64,000 nt of DNA from Teichococcus vastitatis (GCF_003604215.1 NZ_QXGS01000001.1:310001-374000), one strand, 5' to 3'. Shown: positions 49,242 through 59,881, counted from the first letter of the stretch. Notes: generated from the sequence alone by a model not told the origin. A program made the numbers and translations.

Positions 49242-50195
49242 TCAGACGCTCCGGGCCAGCACGTCCACTGCCAGGGCAGCAAACAGCACGAACAGGTAGA
49301 GGATCGAGAATTTGAAGCCGGCCCGCGCGGGAGCATCCTGGGTCAGGCTGCGGCCCTCGGCATCCTGGCGGTCCTGCTTCACCTTCCACATTGCCCAGAG
49401 GAACCAGGCGCCCAGCCCCATCGCCACGGCACCATAGGCCCAGCTCGCCATGCCGATCAGCGTCGGCAGCAGGCCAAGTGGGGCCAGCAGCAGCGAATAC
49501 AACCAGATCTGCCGGCGGGTCTCGCGCGCGCCGGACACCACCGGCAGCATCGGCACCCCTGCCCGCTGATAATCGCCGGAGGCGAACAGCGACAGCGCCC
49601 AGAAATGCGGCGGCGTCCAGAAGAAGATGATGGCGAACATCACCACCGCTTCCAGCGACACGCTGCCGGTCACGGCGGCCCAGCCGATCATCGGCGGAAA
49701 GGCGCCCGCGGCCCCGCCGATGACGATGTTCTGCGGCGTCCGCCGCTTCAGCCACATGGTGTAGATGAAGACGTAGAACGCGATCGATCCGGCCAGAACG
49801 GCGGCGGCCACGACGTTGGTGGCCAGACCCATCACCAGCACCGAGGCCAGGGCCAGGAACACGCCGAAGCTGAGCGCCGCCTGTGGGCGCACCCGGCCAG
49901 CCGGGATGGGGCGGTTCTGGGTGCGCCGCATCACCGCGTCGATATCGCGGTCGTACCACATGTTGATGGCGCCCGACGCCCCGGCGGCGATGGCGATGCA
50001 CAGGATGGCGGAGCCGGCCAGAACAGGATGGAGGTGGCCAGGTGCCACCAGCAGGCCAACGAGCCCGGTAAACACCACCAGCGACATGACCCGTGGCTTC
50101 AGCAGCGCGATCCAGTCACGCACGTCGCTCAGGTCAAGCTGCTCGGATAAACCGAGGGGGGCCGTGGCCCCCCTTTTCATCGCACTGTCGCTCAC
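49242..50195 (-). CDS. ctaB: Protoheme IX farnesyltransferase
   Basis: This 317-residue membrane prenyltransferase turns heme b into heme o for aa3 oxidase. [19 protein letters not shown] is the substrate motif, with [12 protein letters not shown] and [12 protein letters not shown]. About nine hydrophobic segments. GTG 50195 (MSDSAMKRG) has GGGA about 7 nt upstream; TTG 50216 and ATG 50180 are alternatives. Confidence 0.94.
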   Translation of the reverse strand: MSDSAMKRGATAPLGLSEQLDLSDVRDWIALLKPRVMSLVVFTGLVGLLVAPGHLHPVLAGSAILCIAIAAGASGAINMWYDRDIDAVMRRTQNRPIPAGRVRPQAALSFGVFLALASVLVMGLATNVVAAAVLAGSIAFYVFIYTMWLKRRTPQNIVIGGAAGAFPPMIGWAAVTGSVSLEAVVMFAIIFFWTPPHFWALSLFASGDYQRAGVPMLPVVSGARETRRQIWLYSLLLAPLGLLPTLIGMASWAYGAVAMGLGAWFLWAMWKVKQDRQDAEGRSLTQDAPARAGFKFSILYLFVLFAALAVDVLARSV

Positions 50196-50212
50196 GCTTT
50201 GTCCCGCCAGGA

Positions 50213-51808
50213 TCAACGGATGCGGGGCAGCTCATCGAAGGTGTGGAAGGGCGGAGGCGAGGAAACCTGCCATTCCAGCGTCGTGGCGCCCTCGCCCCAG
50301 GGATTGGCCGCAGCCACTTCCTTGCTGGTGAAAGTCCGCCAGCACACATACAGGAACACCACGAAGGACGCCACCGAGATATAGGCCCCCACGCTCGCCA
50401 CCATGTTCCAGCCCGAGAAAGCGTCGGGGTAGTCGGGATAGCGACGCGGCATGCCCTGGGCACCCAGGAAGTGCATCGGGAAGAAGGTCAGGTTCACGCC
50501 GATGAAGGTCATCCAGAAATGGATCTGGCCCCAGAACTCCGGATACTGCTTCCCACTCATCTTGCCGATCCAGTAGTAGAAACCGGCATAGATCGAGAAC
50601 ACGGCGCCGAGTGACAGCACGTAGTGGAAGTGCGCCACCACATAGTAGGTGTTGTGCAGGATCACGTCGACGCTGGCATTGGCCAGCTTCACGCCCGACA
50701 CGCCGCCGACGGTGAACAGGAAGACGAAGCCGATGGCGAACAGCATGGGCGTCGTGAAGCGGATGGAGCCGCCCCACATGGTCGCGATCCAGGAGAAGAT
50801 CTTGATGCCGGTCGGCACCGCGATGACCATGGTCGCCGCCATGAAGTAGGCCCGCGTGTCCACCGAGATGCCGGAGGTGAACATGTGGTGCGCCCAGACC
50901 ACGAAGCCGACCACGCCGATCGCCACCATGGCGTAGGCCATGCCGAGATAGCCGAAGATCGGCTTGCGGCTGAAGGTGGACAGCACGTGGGAGATGATGC
51001 CGAAGCCCGGCAGGATCATGATGTAGACTTCGGGATGGCCGAAGAACCAGAACAAGTGCTGGAACAGCACCGGATCACCACCACCGGCCGGATCGAAGAA
51101 GGCCGTGCCGAAGTTGCGGTCGGTGATCAGCATGGTGATCGCGCCGCCCAGGACGGGCACGGACAGCAGCAGCAGGAAGGCGGTCACCAGCATGCCCCAC
51201 ACGAACAGCGGCATCTTGTGCAGCGTCATGCCCGGGGCACGCATGTTGAAGATGGTGGTGATGAAGTTCGCCGCGCCGAGGATCGAGCTCGCACCCGCCA
51301 AGTGCAGCGCGAACAGCGCCATGTCGACGCCCATGCCGGACTGATAGGTGCTGTTCGACAGCGGCGGATAAAGCGTCCAGCCCGTGCCCGCACCGCCGAC
51401 GAACAGGCTGCCCACGGCCAGGATCAGCGCCGGCACCAGCAGCCAGAAGGAGATGTTGTTGAGGCGCGGGAATGCCATGTCCGGCGCACCGATCATGATC
51501 GGCACGAAATAATTGCCGAAGCCGCCGATCAGCGCCGGCATGATGACGAAGAACACCATCACCACGCCATGCGCAGTGACGGCCACGTTCCAGGCCTGAC
51601 CGTCGGCGAAATACTGCAGGCCGGGGCTGGCCAATTCCAGCCGCATCAGCAGCGACAGCCCGACACCGACCAGCGCCGCGGCAACGGCGAAGATCAGGTA
51701 GAGAATGCCGATGTCTTTGTGGTTGGTGCTGAAGAACCAGCGCGCCACGAAGCCCGGCGTGTGATCATGATGATCGTGAGTGTGATGCGTGTCTGACGCG
51801 GTCGCCAT
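50213..51808 (-). CDS. ctaD: Cytochrome c oxidase subunit I
   Basis: This 531-residue catalytic subunit has 12 membrane helices. The heme a His is in [11 protein letters not shown]. The CuB His, the cross-linked Tyr and the D-channel Glu are in [12 protein letters not shown]. The heme pair is in [26 protein letters not shown] marks the proton-channel loop, typical of type A aa3 enzymes. A His-rich N-terminus (HHTHDHHDH) precedes the first helix. Confidence 0.97.
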   Translation of the reverse strand: MATASDTHHTHDHHDHTPGFVARWFFSTNHKDIGILYLIFAVAAALVGVGLSLLMRLELASPGLQYFADGQAWNVAVTAHGVVMVFFVIMPALIGGFGNYFVPIMIGAPDMAFPRLNNISFWLLVPALILAVGSLFVGGAGTGWTLYPPLSNSTYQSGMGVDMALFALHLAGASSILGAANFITTIFNMRAPGMTLHKMPLFVWGMLVTAFLLLLSVPVLGGAITMLITDRNFGTAFFDPAGGGDPVLFQHLFWFFGHPEVYIMILPGFGIISHVLSTFSRKPIFGYLGMAYAMVAIGVVGFVVWAHHMFTSGISVDTRAYFMAATMVIAVPTGIKIFSWIATMWGGSIRFTTPMLFAIGFVFLFTVGGVSGVKLANASVDVILHNTYYVVAHFHYVLSLGAVFSIYAGFYYWIGKMSGKQYPEFWGQIHFWMTFIGVNLTFFPMHFLGAQGMPRRYPDYPDAFSGWNMVASVGAYISVASFVVFLYVCWRTFTSKEVAAANPWGEGATTLEWQVSSPPPFHTFDELPRIR

Positions 51809-51853
51809 TGTTGTCCGTCCGTCCCGCTCTTTTGTCGTCCCCGAGTCCGCCGC

Positions 51854-52765
51854 TTACCGGGCCACTGCCGCAGCGGCGTCCGCCACCTTGGTCGGCGTCG
51901 GCGCCGGGGTGGCCGGGCCTTCCGCCGAGAAGCGCTGGCGGGCTGAGGCCACCCAGCTGTCAAATTCGGCCTGCGGCACCGCTTTTACAACGATCGGCAT
52001 GAACCAATGATTCTGGCCGCAGATCTGATTGCACTGGCCATAGAAGGTGCCGACGCGGTCGGCCCGCATCCAGGTCTCCAGCGTGCGGCCGGGAATGGTG
52101 TATTTCTGCACGCCCAGGCTGGGCACGAAAAAGCTGTGAATCACGTCCTGCCCAGTGGTGATGATGCGGATGTCCTGCCCCACCGGGATCACCATTGGCT
52201 CGTCGACCGCCAGGTTGCGCAACTGGTCGGGCTTGAGGTCGGCCTCCTGCACGGGATAGCTGTCGAAGGCGAAGTTGCCCTGCTCAGGATAGGCATAGTG
52301 CCAGTACCACTGCCGCCCCGTGACGTTCACCGTCAGGGCCGGATCCGGCGCGCGATCTTCGTAATAGATCAGCCGGAAGGACGGGATGGCGATCACCAGC
52401 AGGATCAGAACCGGGATCACCGTCCAGGCGATTTCCAGCACCGTGTTGTGGCTGGTGCGCGACGGCACCGGATTGGCCGAGGCCCGGAACCGGTAAACCA
52501 CCCAGACCAGCAGGATGCCCACGAACGCCGTGATGATGACCATCAGCCACAGCACGAGGCTGTTGAAGTCGTGGATGGCTTCCTTGATCGGCCCGGCGGC
52601 GGGCTGCAGGTTCACGCCCCAATTATGTGGCGCTCCCACCATGGCAGGGCCACCCTCGGCAGCCGCCGGCTGAGCCAGAGCGGACGCCCCCTGCATCAAA
52701 GAGGCCACGGCCACCGCGAGGGTGGCCAGCAAACCTGCGAAGCGCGAAACCGTCTTCCGCCGCAT
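51854..52765 (-). CDS. ctaC: Cytochrome c oxidase subunit II
   Basis: This 303-residue subunit carries the CuA centre. A signal-like start (to about 31) and two membrane helices (about 70-92 and 112-130) precede the cupredoxin domain. CuA ligands are H210 (DVIHSF), C245, C249, H253 and M256. At the position between the cysteines where Glu is usual (CSEIC), this protein has Gln247 (CNQIC). It opens the aa3 operon. Confidence 0.95.
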   Translation of the reverse strand: MRRKTVSRFAGLLATLAVAVASLMQGASALAQPAAAEGGPAMVGAPHNWGVNLQPAAGPIKEAIHDFNSLVLWLMVIITAFVGILLVWVVYRFRASANPVPSRTSHNTVLEIAWTVIPVLILLVIAIPSFRLIYYEDRAPDPALTVNVTGRQWYWHYAYPEQGNFAFDSYPVQEADLKPDQLRNLAVDEPMVIPVGQDIRIITTGQDVIHSFFVPSLGVQKYTIPGRTLETWMRADRVGTFYGQCNQICGQNHWFMPIVVKAVPQAEFDSWVASARQRFSAEGPATPAPTPTKVADAAAAVAR

Positions 52766-53007
52766 TCCCTATCCCGTCCGCTCATCATTCTGTCACCCGG
52801 ACCGGGTCCGGATGCCGGCGCTGGTGCGCCGATTCGGTCCAGGCGGGCCGCACCGCGCGGCCTGCCCTTCAACCCTCCTCCTCGGCCAGCCCGGCCGATG
52901 GAGTCCTGTGCACGACCATAGTCGCGTGGTGCATTGCCGCACAAGGGACGGCGGCCCCGATTGAGACCCTGGATGGATGATCCCGCCCTTCAGGCGGCTC
53001 CGCCGGA

Positions 53008-53736
53008 TCAGGCGGCTGCCTGCTCCGGAACAGCCAGCAGGTTCGGCACGGCATTGCGCAGGTGTACCAGCGTGAACAGCCCGGCCGGCGGGCAGGGCTG
53101 GATGGCCTCCACCTCGATGGTGCGGCTGTCGAACAGGTCACTGAAGGCAAAATCTGGATGCCAGCCCAGCACGCGCGACAAGGGCGCCATGGTCCGCTCC
53201 ACCCACCAGCGAGGCCCACCTTCGGCGGCGAAGTGGTTCACGAACAGCAGGTGGCCGCCGGGACGCACCACCCGCTGCATTTCCGTCAGCAACCGCTTGG
53301 CATCGGGCACCACGCTGGCAGTGAACATGGCCACGGCGATGTCGAAGGAGCCGTCGGCAAAGGCCATCGACTCCGCATCCATCTCCAGCAGCCCGTCGAC
53401 ATGCGACAGCTGCTCCTGCTCCACGCGCTCGCGCGCCTTCAGCAGCATCTCACGCGACAGGTCGATACCGGTGACATTCTTTTCGCGGCGGTAGCGCGGC
53501 AGGGCGAGGCCCGTGCCGACGCCCACCTCCAGCACGCGGTTGCCGGGCAGCCGGTTCACCGTTGCCACCGCACGGCGGCGACCGGGCGACGACACGCCAC
53601 CGAACAGGGCGTCATAAACGCCCGCCCAGCGACGATACGCATCCCGCACCGATTCCGCATCCAGAGCCGCGCGCGGGTGATCCCGCAGCGCCTGATCAAC
53701 CGCCTGATCGCGCGGTGTTCCGAGTGTTGTGGCCAT
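53008..53736 (-). CDS. SAM-dependent methyltransferase, PmtA-like
   Basis: This 242-residue class I methyltransferase has AYRRWAGVYDALFGG, motif I VLEVGVGTGLALP, VTGIDLSREML and VVRPGGHLLFVNHF. This pattern matches the Rhodobacter-type phosphatidylethanolamine N-methyltransferase (PmtA), which makes phosphatidylcholine. The related UbiE family is the main alternative. ATG 53736 is used; the open frame continuing upstream overlaps the EamA gene in another frame. Confidence 0.8.
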   Translation of the reverse strand: MATTLGTPRDQAVDQALRDHPRAALDAESVRDAYRRWAGVYDALFGGVSSPGRRRAVATVNRLPGNRVLEVGVGTGLALPRYRREKNVTGIDLSREMLLKARERVEQEQLSHVDGLLEMDAESMAFADGSFDIAVAMFTASVVPDAKRLLTEMQRVVRPGGHLLFVNHFAAEGGPRWWVERTMAPLSRVLGWHPDFAFSDLFDSRTIEVEAIQPCPPAGLFTLVHLRNAVPNLLAVPEQAAA

Positions 53737-53813
53737 TCCCTGTCCTCGCGCCCGCATTCCGCTACCCGCTCCCCGCCTTTGGCGCAAGCGCCTGACTGTT
53801 GCGCCGCAACCGT

Positions 53814-54707
53814 TCAGCCCCGCTCCACGAGATTCCCGTTGCCACGCTGGCGCTGGGGCAGCGCCACCAGCACCCCGCCCAGGGTGATGATGGCAGCGCC
53901 GATCCAGGTGAAGCGATCCGGGGCGTGGCCGAACACCAGGAAGGAAGCGAGCATCGCCCAGATCAGTTGCGAATACGTCATGGGTGCCAGCACGCTGGCC
54001 GGTGCGCGGGCAAAGGCCAGCACCAGGAAGCCGTGCCCGATCGCGCCCAGCGCGCCGATCACCAGCAGCCCGGCCCAGCCCCATCCGCTGGCTGGCGCCT
54101 GCCACACGAAAGGTTGTGCGAGTGCCGTGGCCAGCGCCGCGGCGATGCCGGTGTGCAGAATGGTGGTGTTGGGTTCGTCCACCCGCGCCAGTCGCCGCGT
54201 CAGGATCTGGTACACCGCGTAGAAAAATGCGGTGCCGAGCGGCAGCATGATGGCCCAGTGCGGTGCCTCGCCTCCGGTCAGAAAGGGCGGCCGCAGCGCC
54301 ACGGCGACGCCCACCAGGCCGATGCCGACGCCGAGCCAACGGCGCGCGCCCACCGACTCGCCCAGCCACAGCGACGCCATGGCCACGGTGAACAAGGGTG
54401 AGGCGAAGTTCACCGTCGTTGCATCCGACAGGGACACCCTGGCCAGTGCCAGGGAGAACAGCAGGTTGGCGCAGCAGAGGCACAGGCTGCGGACTGCCTG
54501 CAGCCAGGGTGCTCGGCTGCGCCAGGGCAGCCGGCCGGTGAACAGCCGCAGCAACAGCGCCACCAGCATCACGTGAACGGCGAAACGCGCGAACATCAGT
54601 TGCGGCACGGGGAAACTGGCCGTCAGCACCTTCACGATAGTGTCCATGGCCACGAACAAGGCGATGGCGACCAGTTGCAGTGCGATGCCGATGAGGGTGG
54701 CGGACAT
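53814..54707 (-). CDS. EamA-family transporter (DMT superfamily)
   Basis: This 297-residue protein has ten hydrophobic segments in two EamA repeats: LSDATTVNFASPLFTVAMASLWLGE in the first, APMTYSQLIWAMLASFLVFGH in the second. It is a probable metabolite exporter of unknown substrate. ATG 54707 is chosen; the frame start at 54743 adds a non-characteristic leader. Confidence 0.87.
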   Translation of the reverse strand: MSATLIGIALQLVAIALFVAMDTIVKVLTASFPVPQLMFARFAVHVMLVALLLRLFTGRLPWRSRAPWLQAVRSLCLCCANLLFSLALARVSLSDATTVNFASPLFTVAMASLWLGESVGARRWLGVGIGLVGVAVALRPPFLTGGEAPHWAIMLPLGTAFFYAVYQILTRRLARVDEPNTTILHTGIAAALATALAQPFVWQAPASGWGWAGLLVIGALGAIGHGFLVLAFARAPASVLAPMTYSQLIWAMLASFLVFGHAPDRFTWIGAAIITLGGVLVALPQRQRGNGNLVERG

Positions 54708-54761
54708 GTGGCGGCATCTTGGCAGGCTGGCGGCGGGTGGCAATCCGCCGCCGGCGTGAAC

Positions 54762-55454
54762 TCAGCGGCGCAGCAGAAAGGAGGCTTCGGCCGTAGCGCT
54801 CACCATTTCAGGCTGCGGCGCCGAAACCGGCGGCGGCGCGGCCTCGGCCCGAGCCGCCATCATCGGCGCGGCGCGGAAGCGTGGCGTGCCATTATCTGGC
54901 GCGTCCAGGCGCAGCTCGCGCAGTTCCGCGACCTGCAGGCCCAGTTGTTGCGCCACCGCCTCGGCCCGCGCCCGCAGCGCTTCCACCGCCAGCCGCCCGG
55001 CTTCCTGGCGCGCTTCCAGCCGCTGCGTGCGGGACAGGGACCAGCCCATGCCGTCCATCACCAGCCCCTGCCCCTGGAGCGCACCGGCCAGCTCCAGCAG
55101 CGGGCCGGGCTCGGTGCCGCGCAGGGTCAGGCTCTGGCTGGCGAGCCAGGTGCGCTCCTTCTCCTGCCGCGTGGTCCAGTAGCCGCCGGTGCTGGCCTGC
55201 ACCCCCTGCACTGCGCGGGCCGCCGCCAGCGCCGCCGTCATGCGGCTGTTCACCTGGGCCTGCACGGTGCGCGAATCGGCACCCCGCGCCTCCGCCCGCA
55301 AGGTGGCGCTGACTTCTTGCGGCGTGCGCTCCACCTCCGCGGTTTCCGACAGCATCAGCACCGTGCCACTATCCTGGGCCCGCGATGCGGCCGGCAGAAG
55401 ACTGGCGCAGACCAGGGCGCCGGCCAGCCAGGCCGAGATCGAGCTTGAACGCAT
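54762..55454 (-). CDS. SIMPL domain (DUF541) periplasmic protein
   Basis: This 230-residue protein has a signal peptide (to about 26, ASRAQ). SETAEVERTPQEVSATLRAEARG is the typical first strand-helix. Helical middle part and RLAVEALRARAEAVAQQLGL follow. Function in the family is unclear; some members affect stress tolerance. GGAGG lies 5 nt before the ATG. Confidence 0.82.
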   Translation of the reverse strand: MRSSSISAWLAGALVCASLLPAASRAQDSGTVLMLSETAEVERTPQEVSATLRAEARGADSRTVQAQVNSRMTAALAAARAVQGVQASTGGYWTTRQEKERTWLASQSLTLRGTEPGPLLELAGALQGQGLVMDGMGWSLSRTQRLEARQEAGRLAVEALRARAEAVAQQLGLQVAELRELRLDAPDNGTPRFRAAPMMAARAEAAPPPVSAPQPEMVSATAEASFLLRR

Positions 55455-55760
55455 GCGAGCCTCCTCCGACAATCCCGCTCCACCTATCAGCCATGGCCAC
55501 CGAGGGGAAATGGCGGCAGCCGCAGCCCTTCCACTGCCGCGGAGTCGCATGACCCCAGCCGAACGCCTGCCCGACCCCGCCCCGGCGCGCCCGTCTGAGC
55601 TTCCGGTGGAAGGTCGCCGCGCCACCCGAGCCGGGATGCTGCCCGGGCGGCCCGGCGCCCACGCCGTCAGGCAGACCCACCATGCCGCCGGCCTGCGGGG
55701 CTACGAACCATGGGCTGAAGCCTGGCCCACCTCCTTCGGCCAAGGCTGAGACACCTGACC
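55455..55760. other. Divergent intergenic region, nothing recognised
   Basis: This 306-bp gap lies between the SIMPL gene and a plus-strand transporter. It must hold both promoters, but I could not identify convincing -35/-10 pairs or an operator. Open frames through it look non-coding. Confidence 0.35.
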
Positions 55761-56669
55761 ATGCCGCTCTGGATCGCCGTTACCCTCGCCGCCGCCCTGT
55801 TCCAGACCTGGCGCACCGCCATGCAGCAGAAGCTGCGCGGCCAGCTTTCGGTCAATGGCGCCGGCGTGGTGCGCTACCTCTACGGCGTGCCGTTCGGCCT
55901 GCTGCTGCTCGGAACCTATGCCGCCGCGACCGGGCAATGGGCGTTGCCGGGCGCGGGCCTGCTGTTTCTGGCGTTCTGCATCGCCGGCGGGCTGGCGCAG
56001 ATCCTGGGCACCAACCTGCTGATCATGGCGTTCGGCGCGCGCGGTTTCGCCGTCGGCACCGCCTATGCCAAGACCGAAGCGGTGCAGGGCGCCGTTCTGG
56101 CGCTGATCCTGCTGGGCGAGCAACTCTCGCCGCTGGCCTGGACCGGCATCGCCATCGGCGTCGCGGGGGTGCTCTATCTTTCGGTGGCGGGGAAGCAGGA
56201 AGGCGTCGGCGGGCTGCTGCGCGCCGCGGCGCAGCCGGCGGCGCTCTACGGCCTCGGGGCCGGGTTGGGCTTCGCGCTTTCGGCCATCCTGATCAAATCG
56301 GCCAATCTGGCGCTGGAACATCCCGACCCGGTGCTGCGCGCACTGGTGTCGCTGGTGGCGATCAATACGCTGCAGACCCTGATGCAGGGCGGCTGGCTGG
56401 CCTGGAGGGAGCCGGACCAGTTCCGCGCCGTGTTCGCCACCTGGCGCAACAGCCTGCCCGTCGGGGCGCTCTCCGCCTGCGGCTCGGCCTGCTGGTTCAC
56501 CGGCTTCGCCCTCGCCCCGGTGGCGCTGGTGCGGGCGCTCGGCCAGACGGAGATCCTGTTCACGCTGCTGTTCAGCCACTTCTACCTGAAGGAACGGCCG
56601 AAGCCGGCGGAGATCGCCGGCGCGCTGATCGTGGTGCTGGGGGTGGTGCTGGTGCTGCTCGGCCGCTGA
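55761..56669 (+). CDS. EamA-family transporter (DMT superfamily)
   Basis: This 302-residue protein has ten hydrophobic segments. [24 protein letters not shown] and [26 protein letters not shown] are the ends of the two EamA repeats. The substrate is unknown. It ends 22 bp before the first repeat of the Pho box. Confidence 0.87.
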   Translation: MPLWIAVTLAAALFQTWRTAMQQKLRGQLSVNGAGVVRYLYGVPFGLLLLGTYAAATGQWALPGAGLLFLAFCIAGGLAQILGTNLLIMAFGARGFAVGTAYAKTEAVQGAVLALILLGEQLSPLAWTGIAIGVAGVLYLSVAGKQEGVGGLLRAAAQPAALYGLGAGLGFALSAILIKSANLALEHPDPVLRALVSLVAINTLQTLMQGGWLAWREPDQFRAVFATWRNSLPVGALSACGSACWFTGFALAPVALVRALGQTEILFTLLFSHFYLKERPKPAEIAGALIVVLGVVLVLLGR

Positions 56670-56691
56670 CGGACCGCCAGCTTCAACAGGC

Positions 56692-56736
56692 TTGTCACCC
56701 CGCCGTCATCGGAGCGTCACGGAGGTGCTCTATACG
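56692..56736 (+). promoter_or_regulatory. Pho box and -10 element for phnCDEE
   Basis: Three heptamers in 11-bp register, TTGTCAC (56692-56698), CCGTCAT (56703-56709) and GCGTCAC (56714-56720), each followed by a 4-nt spacer, match the PhoB box pattern. TATACG (56731-56736) starts 10 nt after the last heptamer, as in PhoB-activated promoters that lack a -35 element. Induction under phosphate starvation is expected. Confidence 0.85.
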
Positions 56737-56791
56737 CGCCGCAGCCGGACGGGCCGAAAGGTGGCGCACGGTGGACGGAAAAGGGAAGCAT

Positions 56792-57640
56792 ATGCTTCAG
56801 CTGGAGAACCTCACCCGCCGCTTCGGCGCCACCACCGCCGTGGATGGCGTCGGCCTGGCCATTCCGGCCGGGCAGATGGTGGGCGTGATCGGCCGCTCCG
56901 GCGCTGGCAAATCCACCCTGCTGCGCATGATCAACCGGCTGACCGATCCGTCCTCCGGCCGCATCCTGCATGATGGCGCCGATGTCACCGCGCTGCGCGG
57001 CCAGGCCCTGCGCGACTGGCGCACCGCCTGCGGCATGATCTTCCAGCAGTTCAACCTGGTGCCGCGCCTCGACGTATTGACCAACGTGCTGGTCGGGCGG
57101 CTGAACCACCATCCGGGCTTCGGCGGCACGCTGGGGACCCTGTTCAAGCGCTTCCCCGCGGCCGAGCGCGCCATGGCGCTGGAGGCGCTGGAGCGGCTCG
57201 GCCTCGCCGACCAGGCGCTGCAGCGCGCCGATACCCTGTCCGGCGGCCAGCAGCAGCGCGTCGCCATCGCCCGCGCCCTGCTGCAGCAGCCGCGCATCAT
57301 CCTGGCCGATGAGCCGATCGCCAGCCTCGACCCCGCCAACGCTCGCACCGTGATGGAAGCGCTGCGCGATGTGAACCGGCGAGACGGCCTGACCATCCTC
57401 TGCAACCTGCACCACCTCGACACCGCCCGCCATTATTGCGACCGCATCGTCGCTATGCAGGCCGGGCGCGTGATGTTCGACGGCGCGCCCGCCGCCCTGA
57501 CCGGGGCCCGGGTGCGAGAGATCTACGGCGTGTCGGAGGAAGAGTTCGACAGCATGGCGGCCGCCGAGCCTTCGGTCGCGGCCGAAGCACCGCCGCCGCA
57601 GCCCGCCCGCGCCGCGAGGCAGCCTGCCCTGACCGCCTGA
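56792..57640 (+). CDS. phnC: Phosphonate-type ABC transporter ATP-binding protein
   Basis: This 282-residue ATPase powers import of a phosphonate or related P compound. Walker [10 protein letters not shown] is at 34-42, the signature LSGGQQQR and Walker [14 protein letters not shown] follow. [23 protein letters not shown] is typical of PhnC. An Ala/Pro-rich C-terminal tail of about 30 residues is extra. ATG 56792 follows GGGAAG. Confidence 0.92.
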   Translation: MLQLENLTRRFGATTAVDGVGLAIPAGQMVGVIGRSGAGKSTLLRMINRLTDPSSGRILHDGADVTALRGQALRDWRTACGMIFQQFNLVPRLDVLTNVLVGRLNHHPGFGGTLGTLFKRFPAAERAMALEALERLGLADQALQRADTLSGGQQQRVAIARALLQQPRIILADEPIASLDPANARTVMEALRDVNRRDGLTILCNLHHLDTARHYCDRIVAMQAGRVMFDGAPAALTGARVREIYGVSEEEFDSMAAAEPSVAAEAPPPQPARAARQPALTA

Positions 57641-57685
57641 AGCCCGAACGGCGCCCGCCCTGGGCGTCCTCCAGGAGAGAACCCG

Positions 57686-58654
57686 ATGATCACCCGCCGT
57701 TCCCTGGCCGCCTTTGCGGCCGGATCCCTGATGCTGCCTGCCGTCCTGCGCGCCCAGCAGCCTTCCGCCACCATGCCGGCCGCCGGCAAGCGCCCCTGGG
57801 CGAGCGAGGTGCCGCAGATCCGCGTCGGCCTGCTCGGCGGCGAGAACGAGGCCGATCGGCTCGGCCGCTGGGACAATTACCGCAAGCTGATCGAGGAAAC
57901 CTTCCAGGTGCCGACGCGCCTGTACCCGGCGGCCGACTATGCCGGCGTGATGCAGGCCTTCGCGGCAAAGCAGATCGAGTGCTCCTCCATGGGCGCGTCG
58001 GGCTATGCCGGCACCTGGCTCGACACCAATGGCGGCGTCGAGCCGCTGGTGGTGCCGCGCGAGCAGGACGGCTCCATCGCCTACATCTCCGTGATGATCG
58101 TCCGCAAGGACAGCGGCATCACCAGCCTGGAGCAGATGAAGGGCAAGTCCCTGGCCTGGGCCGATCCGAACTCCACCTCGGGCTACCTGATCCCGCGTTC
58201 CGAGCTGCGCGGCCAGAACATCGACATCAACAGCTACTTCTCCCGCACCGGCTTCGCCGGCGGGCATGAGCAGGCGGTCGTCGCCGTGCAGCAGAAGCAG
58301 TACGATGGCGCCGTGACCTGGGCCTCCGGGCAGGGCGACGAGGCGCAGGGCTTCACCCGCGGCAATCTGCGCTCCATGGTGGAGAAGGGCATGCTCAACA
58401 TGGATGACATGCGCATCATCTGGAAGTCTCGCCCGATCCCCAACGGGCCGCTGGTGGTGCGCAGCGATCTGCCCGCCGGCTTCAAGGCGGATTTCCGGCA
58501 GTTCCACCTGGCGCTTCCCACGGCGCACAAGGCCATCTACGAGCAGATCGAGCGTGGCGGCGGCCAGGGCTATGCCGAGGTGACGCACGACATGTTCGCG
58601 CCGATCGTGCAGCTGCGCCGCGAGGAAGCCGCCGAGCGCCGCCGCCGGTCCTGA
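57686..58654 (+). CDS. phnD: Phosphonate-type ABC transporter substrate-binding protein
   Basis: This 322-residue periplasmic protein has a signal peptide (MITRRSLAAFAAGSLMLPAVLRAQ) with an RR pair. RVGLLGGENEADRLGRWDNYRKLIEE, VMIVRKDSGITSLEQMKGKSLAWADPNSTSGYL and AVVAVQQKQYDGAVTWASG mark the PhnD fold. The ligand could be 2-aminoethylphosphonate, phosphite or another phosphonate. It is followed by a hairpin terminator. Confidence 0.92.
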   Translation: MITRRSLAAFAAGSLMLPAVLRAQQPSATMPAAGKRPWASEVPQIRVGLLGGENEADRLGRWDNYRKLIEETFQVPTRLYPAADYAGVMQAFAAKQIECSSMGASGYAGTWLDTNGGVEPLVVPREQDGSIAYISVMIVRKDSGITSLEQMKGKSLAWADPNSTSGYLIPRSELRGQNIDINSYFSRTGFAGGHEQAVVAVQQKQYDGAVTWASGQGDEAQGFTRGNLRSMVEKGMLNMDDMRIIWKSRPIPNGPLVVRSDLPAGFKADFRQFHLALPTAHKAIYEQIERGGGQGYAEVTHDMFAPIVQLRREEAAERRRRS

Positions 58655-58667
58655 GTCCGGCGGCCGA

Positions 58668-58697
58668 GGGTCGGGGGAACCTTCCCCCGGCCCTTTT
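58668..58697 (+). terminator. Hairpin with T run between phnD and phnE
   Basis: GGGTCGGGGGAA (58668-58679) pairs with TTCCCCCGGCCC (58682-58693) with one U-G wobble, followed by TTTT. It likely lowers permease transcription relative to the binding protein. Nothing else was recognised in 58698-58986. Confidence 0.8.
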
Positions 58698-58986
58698 CTC
58701 CGCCTTACGCCTGCACTCATCGCACGCCGCGCGGTCGAGACCGAGCACACGCCGCTCCACCGCCGCCTTTTTCCGGCGCTCGCCGCTGCAGGCCTGCCGC
58801 CGTTGACCCAGGCCCAAGCCCAGGCCCGAGCGCCGCGATGAAGACAGTCCTGAAGCAGTTCTTCCTGGCGCCGCCGCAGGCGCATCCGGGCATCGTCCGC
58901 CAGATCAGCCGCGGCACGCCGACTACCAGATCTTTATTGACCTCAGACGAGAGGAGGCGGTGGCCCGGCGCCGCCGCGGATAACGC

Positions 58987-59880
58987 ATGCAGGCCATTGC
59001 GATGAGTTCCGCCGTCGCACAGGGCGAGGCCGCCTACCAGGCGCTGCTCCGTCAGCGGCGCAATGCCGGATTGCTGGGCCTGGTCCTTCTGCTGGGCTGT
59101 CTGGTGCTGGCGGGATGGGTCAGCGAGTTCAGCCCGGCGGCTCTGCTCGCGGGGGCGCCGCGCATCGGCGAGTATTTCGGCCGCATCCTGCCTTCGCTGC
59201 AATGGGCCCAGCTTTTCGCCGGCGCGGACAGCGAGGGTAGCCTCGCCTTCTGGTTCTACCGGCTGGATTCCTGGCTGCTGCTGTTGTTCCAAACAGCACA
59301 GATGGCGGCGCTGGCGACGCTGAGCGGCGCGGCGGTCGGGCTGCTTCTGGCCTTCCCCGCCGCCCGCAACCTCGCCCCTTCCCCGTGGCTGCACCAGCTG
59401 ACGCGGCGCGGGCTGGAAGCGACCCGCACCGTACCGGAGATCGTCTACGCCCTGATCTTTGTCTGGGCCTTCGGCGTCGGCCCGCTGGCGGGCATCCTGG
59501 CCATCGCCATCCACACCACCGGCGCGCTCGGCAAGCTGTTCTCCGAGGTGATGGAGAACGCCGAGATGCAGCCCTGGGACGGGCTGCGGGCCTCCGGCGC
59601 CAATTGGTCACAGGCCTGCCGCTTCGCCATCCTGCCGCAGGTGGCGCCCAACCTGCTGAGCTACGCGCTTCTGCGTTTCGAGATCAACGTGCGCGGCGCC
59701 AGCGTCATCGGCTTCGTCGGTGCCGGCGGCATCGGGGCGGAGCTGTATCAGGTGATCGCCTTCAATTACTACGAGGAGATCAGCGCCCTGGTGCTGCTGA
59801 TCGTGCTGGCGGTGATGCTGATCGACCTCGTGTCCGATCGGCTGCGCCACCGCATCACCCATGTCGCGGGAGCACGCTGA
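58987..59880 (+). CDS. phnE: Phosphonate-type ABC transporter permease
   Basis: This 297-residue inner-membrane protein has about six hydrophobic segments. The cytoplasmic loop with RTVPEIVYALIFVWAFGVGPLAGILAIAIHTTGALGKLFSE and IGFVGAGGIGAELYQVI is the PhnE signature. It is the first of two PhnE paralogues. An internal ATG at 59002 is an alternative start. Confidence 0.9.
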   Translation: MQAIAMSSAVAQGEAAYQALLRQRRNAGLLGLVLLLGCLVLAGWVSEFSPAALLAGAPRIGEYFGRILPSLQWAQLFAGADSEGSLAFWFYRLDSWLLLLFQTAQMAALATLSGAAVGLLLAFPAARNLAPSPWLHQLTRRGLEATRTVPEIVYALIFVWAFGVGPLAGILAIAIHTTGALGKLFSEVMENAEMQPWDGLRASGANWSQACRFAILPQVAPNLLSYALLRFEINVRGASVIGFVGAGGIGAELYQVIAFNYYEEISALVLLIVLAVMLIDLVSDRLRHRITHVAGAR

Positions 59881-59881
59881 G

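Noticed and set aside
53737-54717. Upstream extension of the PmtA-like methyltransferase
   Set aside because: It overlaps the EamA gene on the same strand in another frame; motif I and the natural start lie after 53736.
55682-56791. A long N-terminal extension of phnC
   Set aside because: It runs through the EamA gene in another frame and ends at a normal PhnC start at 56792 behind a ribosome binding site.
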